Below are positions 17,901-27,770 of a stretch of DNA of 64,000 nt, piece after piece. The notes below the pieces were generated by a model. It saw only the letters and a program-made list of their open reading frames with translations, made no database searches and had not been told where the DNA came from. The DNA is from JBFWNG01 sp050251195 (GTDB lineage Bacteria > Bdellovibrionota_B > Oligoflexia > Oligoflexales > Oligoflexaceae): positions 62,001-126,000 of the forward strand of contig JBFWNG010000001.1 of NCBI GenBank assembly GCA_050251195.1, in the 5' to 3' direction. Every line of letters begins with the position of its first letter. Within the stretch, counting starts at the first letter, position 1. Both the position numbers and the translations under genes were made by a program.

Positions 17901-20900
17901 GCGCCAGCGTTTACTGTCGGAGGAGTCGTATCCCATATGAACGTCATTTGATCGTTGGTCGTTCCGTTGGCTTGGTTCGTTCCTGCTAATTGAAGAACAT
18001 AAGTGCCGTCAGCGCTTGCGGAAACCGTGGTTGACGTGGCGGTTGCCGTGCCAAAGGTTATCGTGCCTGTTCCAGATACCTTGGTCCATTGGACGCTTTG
18101 GATACCGGTCTGCGCGTCAGAAGCCGACCCGTTCAAAGTAACTTGAACTTTTGCGGAAACGTCCAAGCCTGCGCTCACAACGGGATTGGTTGTATCCCAA
18201 TACATGGTAACCGTTCCCGTACCAGCATTGCCGGCTAGGTCGGTTGCTTGAAGTTGAAGGACGTAAGTGCCGCCTGCGGAAGCCGATACTGTGGTGTCTT
18301 CCGCCGTAGCCGTTCCATACGTAACCGTGCCGGGTCCGGATACCGTTGACCATTGGTATGTTCCCATGCCGCTGCCCTGTTCCGTCACAGTGGCGTTTTG
18401 GGTCACCTGAGAACCGGTTCTGATTGTCGAGCCAGCATTGACAGATGGCGCAATTGTATCCCAGGTGAAATTGATGTCATCGGACGCAGAGTTGCCTGAG
18501 CGGTCCGTAACCGTGAGGCGGAGGACGTAAGCACCTTCAGCGTTCGCGGACGCGGTCGTGTCTTCGCTGGTTGCTGTTCCAAAGGTAATTGTTCCGGGTC
18601 CCGAAACCTTTGTCCATTGATAGGAAGCGATGCCGCTAAATGCATCTGAAGCCGTTGCGTTTATTGTCGTTTGTGCTTTGACCTTTAGGTCGGCGCCGGC
18701 GTTGACAACAGGAGGTGTTTGTTCACAAGTGAAGACGAGTTCGTCATAAGCGGTTGCGGAACTGACGTCTGTTACGGTTAGCCGGAGCGTTACGGAAAAA
18801 TCACAGATTCCTGGTGTCAGATAAGTAGCGGCCTGCGACGAAGGGTTCTGTATTGAGCCTACCGGAGATCCTTGGATAGTTGTTTGAGTCCATGAATAGT
18901 TTGTGATATTTCCGGTGACTGTTGCGTTAAGAAAAGAACTAGATCCGCTCGAGTAAATGTCGGCGCCCACGTCCACTGTTAACGGCACGACGCTCCAGGT
19001 AAGTGTGAAGTCGTCGGTGCCGGCGTTGCCTGCCGCATCGGTTGCTGTTAAACGGATGACAAAAGTTCCGTTTTGCGAGGCTGAAATAGTCGTGTCCTCG
19101 GACGTCGCCGATCCGAAGGTAATTGTTCCCGTGCCGGAGACTTTCGACCACTGATAGCTAACGGGTGATCCGGTGACCGTTGCGTTGAGAGTAAATTGAG
19201 CCGCTTCGGTCCTATCCGCTCCTACGTTCACCGAGGGTGCTGTCGTATCCCATACGAATGACAACTCATCAAAGGCCGAGTTACCGGCCGCATCGGTCGC
19301 CGTTAATCTTAATACGTATGAGCCTTCCGAGTTCGCAAACGCTGTCGTGTCTTCTGCCGATGCGCTACCAAAGGTAATGGTTCCCGGACCAGACTGTTTT
19401 GTCCACGAATACGTTATTGCGCCCGTAACGGTGGCGTTGATGCTCTTCGTCGCATTGGCAACGAGGTCCGCGCCCGCGTTGACAGTTGGTGCGGCCGTGT
19501 CCCGGGTAAAATTAAGCTCGTCGAATGCTGAGTTGCCTGCGGCGTCGGTGACGGTAAGGCGTAAAACGTACGCACCGTCGGTGTTCATAGAAGCAGCGGT
19601 GTCTTCCGCCGTTGGCGTTGTAAAGGTAACCGTTCCTGGACCCGATGCCTTGGTCCATTGATACGTTGCGCCGCCGCTTGTGACCGCATTAATGTTGGTC
19701 TGTGCATTGGCGACGATATCGCCGCCCACGTTAACGGACGGTGCGGTGACGTCCCAGGTGAAACTGAGTTCGTCAAATGCCGAGTTGCCTGCAGCGTCTG
19801 TTGTGGTTAACCTAATGACGTAAACGCCGTCGGCACTCGCAGAAATCGTCGTGTCTTCGGCGGTTGCGGAGCCGAATGTAACAGTTCCCGCGCCTGATAT
19901 CTTGGTCCACTGATAGGTTGTCGCGCCGGACGATGTTGCGTCAACGGAAACTTGGGTATTTGTGACTCGGTCGGCGCCAACGTTGACAGTAGGCGCAGTC
20001 GTATCCCAAACAAAGGTTATGTCGTCCGAAGCGGAGTTTCCGGCCACGTCTGTAGCAGTCAATCGTAAAACAAAGGAGCCTTCTTGAGACGCCGTTATGG
20101 TCGTATCTTCTGCTGTTGCCGAACCAAATGTAATGGTGCCAGTACCTGAAACCTTGGTCCACTGGTACGATGTTGCTCCCGTTACGGTAGCGTTTGCGGT
20201 GACAATGGCTTTAGCTGAAATGTCTGGGCCGGCGTTTACGACAGGGGCGACAGTATCCCAAATCATCGTGAGTTCATCGTTACTCGTATTTCCGGCAGTA
20301 TCAGTTACCGTGAGGCGGATGACGTAGGTGCCGTCAGCGCCTGCCGATATCGTCGTATCTTCGGCACTCGCAGTTCCGAATGTTACCGTGCCAGGTCCCG
20401 ATTGTTTCGTCCAACTATAGGTGTTAGCACCAGACGAAGTCGCGTTGATAGATGCTTGAGCTTTAATGTTGAGGTCGCTACCAACGTTAACAGTCGGCGC
20501 CGTCGTATCCCAAACAAACGTCATTTCGTCAAACGCCGTATTCCCCGCTGCGTCGGTTGCCGTGAGACGAAGTACAAATGATCCTTCTGCACCAGCCGAA
20601 GCAGTGGTGTCTTCTGCAGTCGGAGTACCAAAGTTTATAGAGCCGGAGCCTGATTGCTTGGTCCATTGATAGCTCACAGCTCCCGTTACTGTGGCATTGA
20701 GCGTAACGGCGGCGTTGGCGTTAACGTCGACTCCTGCATTGACTGAAGGTGCGGTTGTGTCCCATGTGAAATTGATGTCGTCCGATGCCGAGTTGCCTGC
20801 AGAATCGGTCGCGATCAACCTAAGGACGTATGCTCCCTCGGTATTGGCAGATATTGTCGTACCTTCAGAAGTTGCAGATCCGAAAGCGATCGTTCCTGGG

Positions 20901-23900
20901 CCTGAAACTTTCGACCATTGATAGGTCGCAGCTCCAACCACTGTCGCGTTTTGAGTTACGGCAATTCGCGCGGAGACATCCGCACCCGCATTAACCGTTG
21001 GTGGCGTAACGTCCCAAGTGAAGACCAAATCGTCCGATGCGGTGTTAGTAGCTATGTCCGTCACTGTCAATCGGATGACATACGTTCCCTCAGCGCTTGC
21101 TGAGATAGTGGTGTCTTCTGCCGACGCCGAACCGAAATTCACCGTACCCGGTCCAGAAATTTTCGTCCAAGAATATGAGTTGCCGTTGGAAGTAACGGCG
21201 TTGACTGATACCTGCACATTGGTCGTAACGTCCGCGCCCACGCTAACACTAGGTCCACCAGTGAGCCAAGTAAAATCAAGCTCGTCAAATGCTGTATTAC
21301 CTGCGGCATCTGTTACAGTTAGTCTCAGTACATAGGTGTCGTCTGCGCCCGCGGCGACAGTAGTGTCTTCTGCGTTCGGAGTGCCAAACGTGATGGATCC
21401 CGAGCCTGATATTTTGGTCCACTGATAGGTCGCGGCATCGGTACTGCTCGCATTAACTGTGGCTGCCGTATTGGTTGTGACGTTCGATCCAACATTGACT
21501 GCCGGCGGTGTGACATCCCATACAAAGCTGATTTCGTCAAAAGAGGGATTGCCTGCGGTGTCAGATGTCGTAAGTCTAATTACATAAGTTCCTTCTGCAC
21601 TGGCGGAAAGGGTAGTGTCTTCAGACGTAGCGGTTCCGAATGTGATTGTTCCCGGCCCGGAGATTTGCGACCATTGGTAGTTGTCAGCACCAGTCGCCGT
21701 CGCATTGGCGAGAACCTGACTGTTAGTAACAATATCAGCGCCAGCGTTAACCGTCGGCGCGGTAGTGTCCCACGTCAGCGTAAGATCATCAGACGCCGAG
21801 TTCGATGCGGCGTCCGTTACGGTGAGACGAATAACATATATTCCTTCCGCCCCAGCGGAAACGTTCGTGTCTTCAGCGCTTGCAGAACCGAACGTAACTG
21901 TTCCGGGACCGGATACTTTAGTCCACGAGTAGCTTGAACTGCCTGACGTTGTGGCATCGATCGTGAACTGTGTTCTTGCCGTTACGTCGCTACCGATGTC
22001 AACAGTAGGCACACTGGTATCCCACGTGAAGTTGAGTTCATCAGATGCTGAGTTACCCGCTTCGTCTGTGACAGTTAGTCTCAGAACGTAAACGTCGTCT
22101 GCGCTCGTAGCGACGGATGTGTCTTCTGCGCTTGCAGCTCCGAAATTGATCGTGCCCGATCCGGATACCTTCGTCCAAGCGTAGGTCGCGCCTCCGGACG
22201 TAGTAGCGTCAATAACCACGTTTTGATGGGTTATGACATCTGCTCCCACATCGACGCTTGGTGGCGTCGTATCCCAAACAAAAGTAAACTCGTCAAAACT
22301 CGCATTGTTGAGAGCGTCTGTAGCGGTAAGGCGAACGACGTAAGTTCCCTCTGCGCTTGCCGATATGGTCGTACTGGTGTTGGTTGCCGAACCAAAGGAT
22401 ATGGTTCCCGGTCCGGATGTCTGTGACCATTGATAGGTAGCTGCTCCGCTCACCGTAGCACTTCGCGAAACTTGCGTATTGGTTGTAATATCAGCACCGA
22501 CGTTGATTGTTGGCGCCTGAGTATCCCATTCAAACTGCAATTCGTCCGAGCCTACGTTACCTGCGCCGTCCGTTGCTGTAAGTCTGAGGACATAAATGCC
22601 GTCAGTAGCGGCCATCACGGAAGTATCTTCGGAGGAAGACGAACCAAATGTAATCGCACCCGGTCCAGATATTTTCGCCCATTGATAGGTAACTGCGCTT
22701 CCCGTAACCGTCGCGTCGATATTATGGCTTGATGCAGCGCTAACATCAGATCCAACGTTGACCGACGGTGGCGTTGTGTCCCAAACGAAATTGACGTCGT
22801 CCGAGGCAGAGTTGCCAGCACTATCAGTAGCCGTTAGCCTTAGGACATAACTACCATCGGCATCGGCAAGAGCAGAAGTATCCTCCTGCGTCGGCGAACT
22901 AAATGTGATTGACCCTGGTCCTGATACTTGGGACCAACTATAGGTAGCAGCTCCGGTTACGGTCGCATTGACATTCGTGAGAACTTTTGTGAGGATATCG
23001 GCGCCCGCGTTAACTGTTGGGGCAGAACTGTCCCAAGTCAACGTTATGTCGTCCGTGGTAACGTTGCCTGCTGAATCGGTTGCTGAAAGGCTAAGAACAT
23101 AAACCCCGTCAGCGCTCACGGTGACATTCGTATCGACCATCGTAGGACTACCGAAAGTTACCGTTCCCGGTCCTGAAACCTTGGACCAGTTGTAAGTTGT
23201 CGCCCCCGTTACCGTAGCATCGATACTGGGCGTCGCATTTACAGTTAAGTCCGGTCCTGCATTAACAACAGGCGGTACAGTATCCCATTCAAGAACCACT
23301 TCATCCGTGGCTTGGTTGGCCGCGCCGTCCGTTACGCGTAACCGTAACAAGTATGTGCCATCGAGCGACGCCTGAACGGACGTATCTTCTGATGTATTTG
23401 ATCCGAAGGTTATGGCGCCCGGACCAGAAATCTTGGTCCATAGGAAATTCGAGCCAGAAGCCGTGGTTGCGTCGATATTGATGGTGCTGCCTGTTATGAG
23501 GTCAGGTCCCGCATCGACGGTCGGCCCTAACGTAAGCCAGGTAAAAGAGATCTCGTCGTAAGCGCTGTTTCCCGCGAGGTCCGTTGCGGTAAGACGAAGA
23601 ACATATGTGTCGTCGGACGTTGCGGTAACAAGCGTGTCTTCGGTATTATCGGGGTTGAAAGTCACTGTGCCCGATCCGGAGATTTTAGTCCATTGATAGG
23701 TTGACGCCCCCGAAACAGTGGCGTTGATCGCCGTAATAGCGTTTACGATCTGGTCACCTCCAGCGTTAACAGTCGGAGGCGTAGTATCCCAGACGAGCGT
23801 GAGTTCGTCGTAATTTGCGTTGCCTGCATCGTCGCTCGCGGTCAGTCTCAAAACGTATGTACCGTCTTGGTCTGCAGCTGCCGTAGTGTCTTCGACAGTT

Positions 23901-26788
23901 GTTGAACCGAAGGTTATGACTCCTGGGCCCGATACTTGCGACCAAGCGAAGGTGGCGGCGCCAAAGGTTGTTGCGTCAAGGTTAACGACCGTTTTGGAAG
24001 TAAGATCAGTCCCAACGTTCACTGAGGGAGGTAGATTGTCCCAGCTTAATATGAAGTCGTCGCTTTCCGCGTTGCCTAAGCTGTCACCCGCCGTCAACCT
24101 AATCACGTACGTGCCGTCTTGAGATGCGCTAATGTCGGTATCTTCTGTGGTCGGCGAACCGAAGATAACGACGCCGGGTCCCGATACCTTTGACCAAAGA
24201 AATGTCGTGGCTCCTGTCACCGTAGCATCGTGAGAGAAAGAAGTCTTCTTGGACTCGTCGAGCCCCGCATCAACGGTTGGTGCCGTTGTATCCAAAATAT
24301 AAGTCAAATCGTCAAAGGCGCTATTGCCGGTGCCATCTATTGCAGTAAGCCGTAAAACGTAAGAGCCATCGATGTCTGCCATGATAGTAGTATTTGGAAG
24401 ACTTGAGTTACCAAATGAAACTGTGCCTGGTCCGGAGATCTGTGTCCAAGCATAATTCGCGGCGCCCGCCGCAGAACCCGAGGTTGTGGTGATGGTTCTC
24501 GTGGATATATCGGCGCCGGCATTGACAGTTGGTGCTGACGCATCCCAAACAAAATTTATTTCGTCAAAGGCTTCGTTGCCTACAGAATCTGTTGCTGTCA
24601 ATCGTAGAACATAGGTTCCGTCAGCTGCTGCCGATATGTCGGTGTCTTCCGACGTAGGTGCGGAAAAGGTTATTGCTCCCGGCCCTGAGATCTTGCTCCA
24701 TTGGTAAGTCGCTGCCCCGGCTACCGTCGCGTCGTGCGCGAGGAGAACGTTGGTGTTTTCGTCGACACCTGCGTTAACGGCCGGCGGCGTCGTGTCGAGA
24801 ACATAGGTGAATTGGTCCGAAGCAAAGTTACCCGCCTCATCGGTTACGGTTAATCCGATGACATAAGATCCGTCGACTGTTGCGAACACTGACGTGTCTT
24901 CGTTGCTAGGGGTACTGAAAACAACGCTGCCAGGCCCGGAGACTTTTGTCCATGTGTAGCTCAAGTTGGTTCCGGTGCCATCTGATGTTGCGTTGGCCGT
25001 TATTGACGTTTTTGCGCTTACGTCGGCTCCAACATCCACCGTCGGATCGACTGAGTCTTTGATAAAAACCATTTCGTCAGAACCAGATGCTCCGCTCGAC
25101 GTGTCGGTTGCCATTAATTGAAGCACGTAGTTGCCGTCTTGATCGACGCTAACGGTGGTATCCTCGGCATTTGGCGAAGAAAAGATCGTGTTGCCTGGAC
25201 CGGACACAACAGTCCAAGTCCAAGAGTTGGCATTAGTCGAAACGGCGTTGATACTGATGGAGGAGTTGGAAATTTGGTTTGCGCCAACGTTCGCCGAAAC
25301 TGAGGAAACGTTCCAACTTAAAAGAAGGTCATCCGAAGCCGCGTTACCGAGAGCGTCAGCTACCGTCAACCGCAGGATGTACGATCCAGATTGATTTGCT
25401 GAAATTGTGGTGTCTTCACTTGTAGATGTTCCGAAGGTTATCGCTCCCGGACCAGAAACCTTGCTCCAGGAGTAAGTGACTGCATCGTTTGAGCTCGATG
25501 CATTGACGTTCACTTGCGCGCCGGTTGTTATGTCGGATCCGACGTCAACGGTTGGCGGCGTACTATCCCACAGCAAGATAAGATCGTCGGAAGCTTCGTT
25601 GCCGGCACTGTCCATGGCAGTAAGGCGAACGACGTAATTGCCATCACCGGAACCTATAACGGAGGTGTCTTGTGAAGAAGCACTTGAAAAGCTAAGAGCG
25701 CCGCCTGCCGGTCCGCTCATCTGTTCCCATCGGTGACTCGTCGCGCCAGACGTTGTAGCGTCAAGAGTTACCGCAGTTTTGGTTTGAAGATCTGCTCCTA
25801 CGTCCACGATAGGAGCTTGAGTATCCCTAGTCACTATTTCGCTCATGCCATAAATAACGTTGCCCGCGCTATCTTCGATTCGAACGCAGACAGCGTATTC
25901 TTCGTCTGTCGCAGGAATATCGGATATTTTTGGAACGCCTTGCAAAGAATAACTGGTTTTGGATCCGCAAATTAGGCCTTGCGCGAGCATGAACGGGCTA
26001 TACATTGCCACAGTATTCGCGTCGCTCGTGTAAGAAAGAACGAACGCCGGATCGTGCGACGTTAATTCCGCGGCGTTGACATACCCGTCTTCTGCCTCGT
26101 TTATGGCATTGAGTGAATTAAATACTGGCGGGGTGAAGTCGAACTTGAATACAACGTGCTTGGTTGTCCCGTTGCCCGCCTCGTCAACTGCGATGAACTG
26201 CGTGCTATAGGCGTCTTCCTGATTGGAACTTACAACCGGGTCTGGAATAGACGCATCCGAGAACTCAAGATTGCCCCTACCTGTGATTTTTGTCCAAAAG
26301 TAAGATTTGCCGCCAAATACCTCGATAGGCGCTTTGACCGCTTTGTTTGAGAAAACCTCCGAGGGTCCATCAATGACGGGCGGGGTAGTATCTCGAATGA
26401 TGATAGGCGACTTGTCAAAGTACTCCGTGCCGCTGTGATTGACAATCTTGAGGCAAAAAACCAGCGCACCGTCTTCTTTAGGCAACGAGTTGATGAGCGG
26501 AAGGGACTCAGTACCGTAAACCAATCCGAGCGACCCGTCGCATTCACCGACGTCACTCATGGGATATGGCTGGCTGAAGAAAATTTTGGTTTGCTGAGAC
26601 TCTTGGATGACTAAGAAAAGGTTTTGTTCGCTTTCGATTTCTTTGGCGTTGACGAATCCGTCGGCGGCTTCGTTAGTGGGAACAATTGTCACAGGGGGGC
26701 GTGCGCCTGCGCCTGACGAAACTGTTTTAAGTTTGACGTTGGCCTCGCAGCTCGCAAGTAGCACCAATATTATTAGCCTTAGAAACAT
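14978..26788 (-). CDS. Giant Ig/PKD-repeat lipoprotein with two C-terminal FGE-like domains
   Basis: A 3,936-residue protein with a short signal peptide and lipobox LASC (Cys 14). Residues ~35-325 hold two related units ('DGFVNAKE...', 'DGYVNAAEL...'). Residues ~328-3040 are about 32 tandem ~85-residue units with consensus VNAGAD...INAT..GA.TYQWTK-SGPG...FG...EDT..SA...G.YVLRLT.TD.AGN.A.DE..F.WDTT.P, an Ig/PKD-like beta-sandwich. Residues ~3140-3395 and ~3634-3936 each look like formylglycine-generating-enzyme/SUMF1-type domains ('RLPTREEWVRAA', 'DVAGNRGEWVDE', 'SGFRC'), with a fibronectin-III-like stretch between. It is probably a long surface-anchored fibre with binding heads; such FGE-like folds often serve ligand binding (DGR-type variable proteins) rather than sulfatase maturation. 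A truncated relative begins at 63213. Confidence 0.9.
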   Translation of the reverse strand: MFLRLIILVLLASCEANVKLKTVSSGAGARPPVTIVPTNEAADGFVNAKEIESEQNLFLVIQESQQTKIFFSQPYPMSDVGECDGSLGLVYGTESLPLINSLPKEDGALVFCLKIVNHSGTEYFDKSPIIIRDTTPPVIDGPSEVFSNKAVKAPIEVFGGKSYFWTKITGRGNLEFSDASIPDPVVSSNQEDAYSTQFIAVDEAGNGTTKHVVFKFDFTPPVFNSLNAINEAEDGYVNAAELTSHDPAFVLSYTSDANTVAMYSPFMLAQGLICGSKTSYSLQGVPKISDIPATDEEYAVCVRIEDSAGNVIYGMSEIVTRDTQAPIVDVGADLQTKTAVTLDATTSGATSHRWEQMSGPAGGALSFSSASSQDTSVIGSGDGNYVVRLTAMDSAGNEASDDLILLWDSTPPTVDVGSDITTGAQVNVNASSSNDAVTYSWSKVSGPGAITFGTSTSEDTTISANQSGSYILRLTVADALGNAASDDLLLSWNVSSVSANVGANQISNSSISINAVSTNANSWTWTVVSGPGNTIFSSPNAEDTTVSVDQDGNYVLQLMATDTSSGASGSDEMVFIKDSVDPTVDVGADVSAKTSITANATSDGTGTNLSYTWTKVSGPGSVVFSTPSNEDTSVFATVDGSYVIGLTVTDEAGNFASDQFTYVLDTTPPAVNAGVDENTNVLLAHDATVAGAATYQWSKISGPGAITFSAPTSEDTDISAAADGTYVLRLTATDSVGNEAFDEINFVWDASAPTVNAGADISTRTITTTSGSAAGAANYAWTQISGPGTVSFGNSSLPNTTIMADIDGSYVLRLTAIDGTGNSAFDDLTYILDTTAPTVDAGLDESKKTSFSHDATVTGATTFLWSKVSGPGVVIFGSPTTEDTDISASQDGTYVIRLTAGDSLGNAESDDFILSWDNLPPSVNVGTDLTSKTVVNLDATTFGAATFAWSQVSGPGVITFGSTTVEDTTAAADQDGTYVLRLTASDDAGNANYDELTLVWDTTPPTVNAGGDQIVNAITAINATVSGASTYQWTKISGSGTVTFNPDNTEDTLVTATSDDTYVLRLTATDLAGNSAYDEISFTWLTLGPTVDAGPDLITGSTINIDATTASGSNFLWTKISGPGAITFGSNTSEDTSVQASLDGTYLLRLRVTDGAANQATDEVVLEWDTVPPVVNAGPDLTVNATPSIDATVTGATTYNWSKVSGPGTVTFGSPTMVDTNVTVSADGVYVLSLSATDSAGNVTTDDITLTWDSSAPTVNAGADILTKVLTNVNATVTGAATYSWSQVSGPGSITFSSPTQEDTSALADADGSYVLRLTATDSAGNSASDDVNFVWDTTPPSVNVGSDVSAASSHNIDATVTGSAVTYQWAKISGPGAITFGSSSSEDTSVMAATDGIYVLRLTATDGAGNVGSDELQFEWDTQAPTINVGADITTNTQVSRSATVSGAATYQWSQTSGPGTISFGSATNTSTTISASAEGTYVVRLTATDALNNASFDEFTFVWDTTPPSVDVGADVITHQNVVIDATTSGGATYAWTKVSGSGTINFGAASAEDTSVATSADDVYVLRLTVTDEAGNSASDELNFTWDTSVPTVDIGSDVTARTQFTIDATTSGSSSYSWTKVSGPGTVTFGSASAEDTNVSAGAEGIYVIRLTVTDAASNSASDDLTLTWDTTAPTVNAGADIVTNSQVLANATATGADNYQWSQISGPGTITFGTATSEDTTLSASAEGTYVIRLTTSDTAGNPSFDEISFVWDVTPPAVNVGSNVTTNTAATVNASSTDAATYQWTKISGSGSITFGTPNAEDTTVAAGADDTYVLRLTVTDAAGNTAFDELDFTWLTGGPSVSVGADVTTNVQVSVNAVTSNGNSYSWTKISGPGTVNFGSASAEDTTISASAEGTYVIRLTVTDIATNTASDDLVFTWDVTPPTVNAGADVSARIAVTQNATVVGAATYQWSKVSGPGTIAFGSATSEGTTISANTEGAYVLRLIATDSAGNSASDDINFTWDTTAPSVNAGVDVNANAAVTLNATVTGAVSYQWTKQSGSGSINFGTPTAEDTTASAGAEGSFVLRLTATDAAGNTAFDEMTFVWDTTAPTVNVGSDLNIKAQASINATSSGANTYSWTKQSGPGTVTFGTASAEDTTISAGADGTYVIRLTVTDTAGNTSNDELTMIWDTVAPVVNAGPDISAKAIVTANATVTGATSYQWTKVSGTGTITFGSATAEDTTITASQEGSFVLRLTATDVAGNSASDDITFVWDTTAPTVNVGADRVTNTQVSVDATSSGATTYQWTKISGAGTVTFGSATAEDTTISASADGVYVIRLTTTDAAGNSAFDELSFTWDVTAPSVNVGGDIVANAQTNINAVTSGGATYQWTKASGPGTVTFTTPTAEDTAASMNTDGAYVLRLTVTDAAGNSAFDELNFTRDTAAPTVNAGADLVANATKSINATVTGAITYSWTKQSGPGTITFGSASAEDTTAFANSEGSYVLRLTATDAAGNSAFDELSFVWDTTAPSVNVGADRTEAAQFTLNATVTGSPVSYQWSKVSGTGTITFGSATSEDTTISASQNGTFVIRLTATDAAGNAGTDDFTLTWSVVPLTVDVGADIYSSGSSSFLNATVTGNITNYSWTQTTIQGSPVGSIQNPSSQAATYLTPGICDFSVTLRLTVTDVSSATAYDELVFTCEQTPPVVNAGADLKVKAQTTINATASDAFSGIASYQWTKVSGPGTITFGTATSEDTTASANAEGAYVLRLTVTDRSGNSASDDINFTWDTIAPSVNAGSTIRTGSQVTQNATVTEQGSGMGTYQWSTVSGPGTVTYGTATAEDTTVSASAGGTYVLQLQATDLAGNAGTGTVTMYWDTTNPVVSAGLDVSAKVQVTLNGSASDAQTGIQSVQWTKVSGTGTITFGTATATSTTVSASADGTYVLQLAGTNQANGTTNDQMTFIWDTTPPTVNAGADLTIRTSTAINATTSGAATFAWTKVSGPGTVTFTAATSEDTSVSANTDGSYVIRLTATDAAGNSATDDVTMVWDTVAPTATISGQPTGTNGTTVLNIDVLGTGVTAYKYKVGLDASTSCSVTTGYSAERDVSTDITDDISSLADGLFRLCVIGRDLAGNYQLEASATTVTWTKQIQPPTGYVLVPKAVSGLAYDYYIMQYEAHFAGGVANTTDTVTTSEANKKQCEYEFHVNGNAAHSSCGTKVSSSTVESLANAVSADYNYPAAWWSCRNSSTATFAMRLPTREEWVRAAKASSSNTYSSLWTKYTTDTGAECNSTGAAVNTGSRANCKAHLDVYDVAGNRGEWVDEVGVNYTIAVGEARLGYRPTVARTFNGIDGVVRRFNYLSSASSFALRMGNNSVAPSNAAWQQYGPENDTWKTISTSNTSGFRCVAFRKSSMPALSDLAVPKEPVYLSTDMSGAASTWTVPENRFIGDTRPETVQINVTGNLTDSVAEGNVAISWRPWAKTYCTNAACSTTSTLDNFSYEVYRFVEPTKKSIRFATTWALSGGTNPYGADVPLDPLAVNSSNVRVHTPIATISNCTSAAPANCTFTDSTTSGTGFSTTQAYYYMVVAKDAQGNTMTPKVQRHRSPYFAGALQTGQTSTFRLEDRMRRAAVLLVDKGYQESRTVPQVMVHVPMDKSGLDHDFYIYKYEPAPNSGSDDGGVAEAAYPNQQDGNGGWVSSAATCHDKWLQNPGTFDSTCGSNSTTTVLKSETGIDSGDQHRGPTQGDSWKACRNSSFTAGTYAYRLYLPSASEWIKAADWGDTDQDGDIDINEARPSLVGSNVRSLETSTCNSGGGSASTTGTSVNCQSRYGAYDMVGSNGERSSNQTFDNWVGLDDGMDGYWYGMTFYNVSSGGSTTGYTKFDLFRGGIMQSGGYTIDYGSIYEENSTGLYAVKLGGSIQSEAESGRFKFSNSSEPEDTSSSQNGRCAW
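17670..25810 (-). repeat. ~32 tandem coding repeats of ~255 bases
   Basis: Within the giant lipoprotein gene, units of about 255 bases follow each other without spacers. I counted 32 by the recurring V-(N/D)-(A/V)-G motif. At DNA level they are diverged, with different codons for the same residues, so they are old duplications rather than fresh slippage. Units near the middle and C-terminal side (about 18.9-21.5 kb) look the most alike. Confidence 0.85.
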
Positions 26789-26995
26789 CGATTTCTATCC
26801 AATATTATGGTCTGTTTTCGCTATCGGTGGGTTTCTATGGAACCTTAGGCAAGGTTGGGTTGGCACTAATTGCTAGTAATTACCGGAAGATACTGCACAT
26901 ATTTCTGCGTTTTAAAACCCCTGCTGCCGCGCGAACTCAGGAATTTAGGGGGGAGGCCGATAACTGAATTCAATACAAAATAGGCGGGTTTTTAG

Positions 26996-27364
26996 ATGTC
27001 GCACAAAGAAATGGCGAAAACTTTTTTACGCATGGCTTCTTCAGGAGACGTTCGAGCCGCATACGACAAATTTATCGCCCCGGACTTCATTCATCACAAC
27101 CAATACTTCAAGGGTGACCGTCAATCTCTTCTGACGGCGATGGAACAGGCCGCGAAGCAAAGTCCAAATAAAGCCATAGAAGTGAAGCAGGTATTTGAGG
27201 AGGGTGATACCGTAATTACTCATTCTCAGGTGGTCAGAAAAGGAACGGAGGCCTCAATAGCGGTCGTCCATATCTTCAAGTTTAAGGATGACAAAGTTAT
27301 CGAACTTTGGGACCTCGGGCAAGAGGTCATGAAGGATTCACCAAACGAAAATGGGATGTTTTAA
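26996..27364 (+). CDS. SnoaL-like/NTF2-fold protein
   Basis: A 122-residue protein matching the small SnoaL-like polyketide-cyclase/ester-cyclase family. It has an N-terminal helix pair, 'IAPDFIHHNQYFKGDRQSLL', then a beta-sheet with 'VFEEGDTVITHSQVV' and 'VVHIFKFKDDKVIELWDLGQEV'. Such proteins form cone-shaped NTF2 folds with a pocket; most short stand-alone members have no known substrate. No signal peptide, so cytoplasmic. Start ATG 26996 with a weak GGCGGG upstream. It diverges from the giant lipoprotein gene and has no operon partner. Confidence 0.85.
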   Translation: MSHKEMAKTFLRMASSGDVRAAYDKFIAPDFIHHNQYFKGDRQSLLTAMEQAAKQSPNKAIEVKQVFEEGDTVITHSQVVRKGTEASIAVVHIFKFKDDKVIELWDLGQEVMKDSPNENGMF

Positions 27365-27770
27365 ATGTTGAAAAAATTCACTCCCGTTTGTTTCAACTTA
27401 CAAACTGAGTAAAAAAAATAAAAGGGGGTGAATCAAGATTATCCAGCCTTTCGGACAGGACCGAAATCCTCAGATTCTGTTTCGTTTTTCGAACCGAAGT
27501 TCTCAAAGTACTCCATCATCCAATAAAACGTACATCTCGATTCACCATCGCCTGTTACAGCAACCGGACTTTTGTCCGCCGTCTTCTATATTGCAAACGT
27601 CTTGCCAAAAGAAACCAATGGTTGCGCGCTTCTTCAAAACTCTCACAACCCTATGATTTGCAGAGATTTTGCGCTCATCTGAAAGCAGCCCCTATATTTC
27701 ATGAATCTTCTGGGCATGAATCGTGGCGACTGCAACGTCTGAAACTCCTGTAGTCAACGACTCTAATGTC
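27365..27770. other. 406-base intergenic region with nothing identified
   Basis: This lies between the convergent SnoaL-like gene and the exported-protein gene ending at 27771. I see no gene, no RNA gene and no convincing T-tailed hairpin, although GTTGAA at 27367 could pair weakly with TTCAAC near 27393. Confidence 0.4.

Noticed and set aside
17670..25810. Regularly spaced repeats considered as a CRISPR or satellite array
   Set aside because: Period is ~255 bases with no spacers, copies are diverged at DNA level and conserved at protein level, so they are coding domain repeats.
27365..27770. Possible small RNA or gene in the 406-base gap
   Set aside because: No promoter-terminator pair or good start with Shine-Dalgarno sequence was seen.
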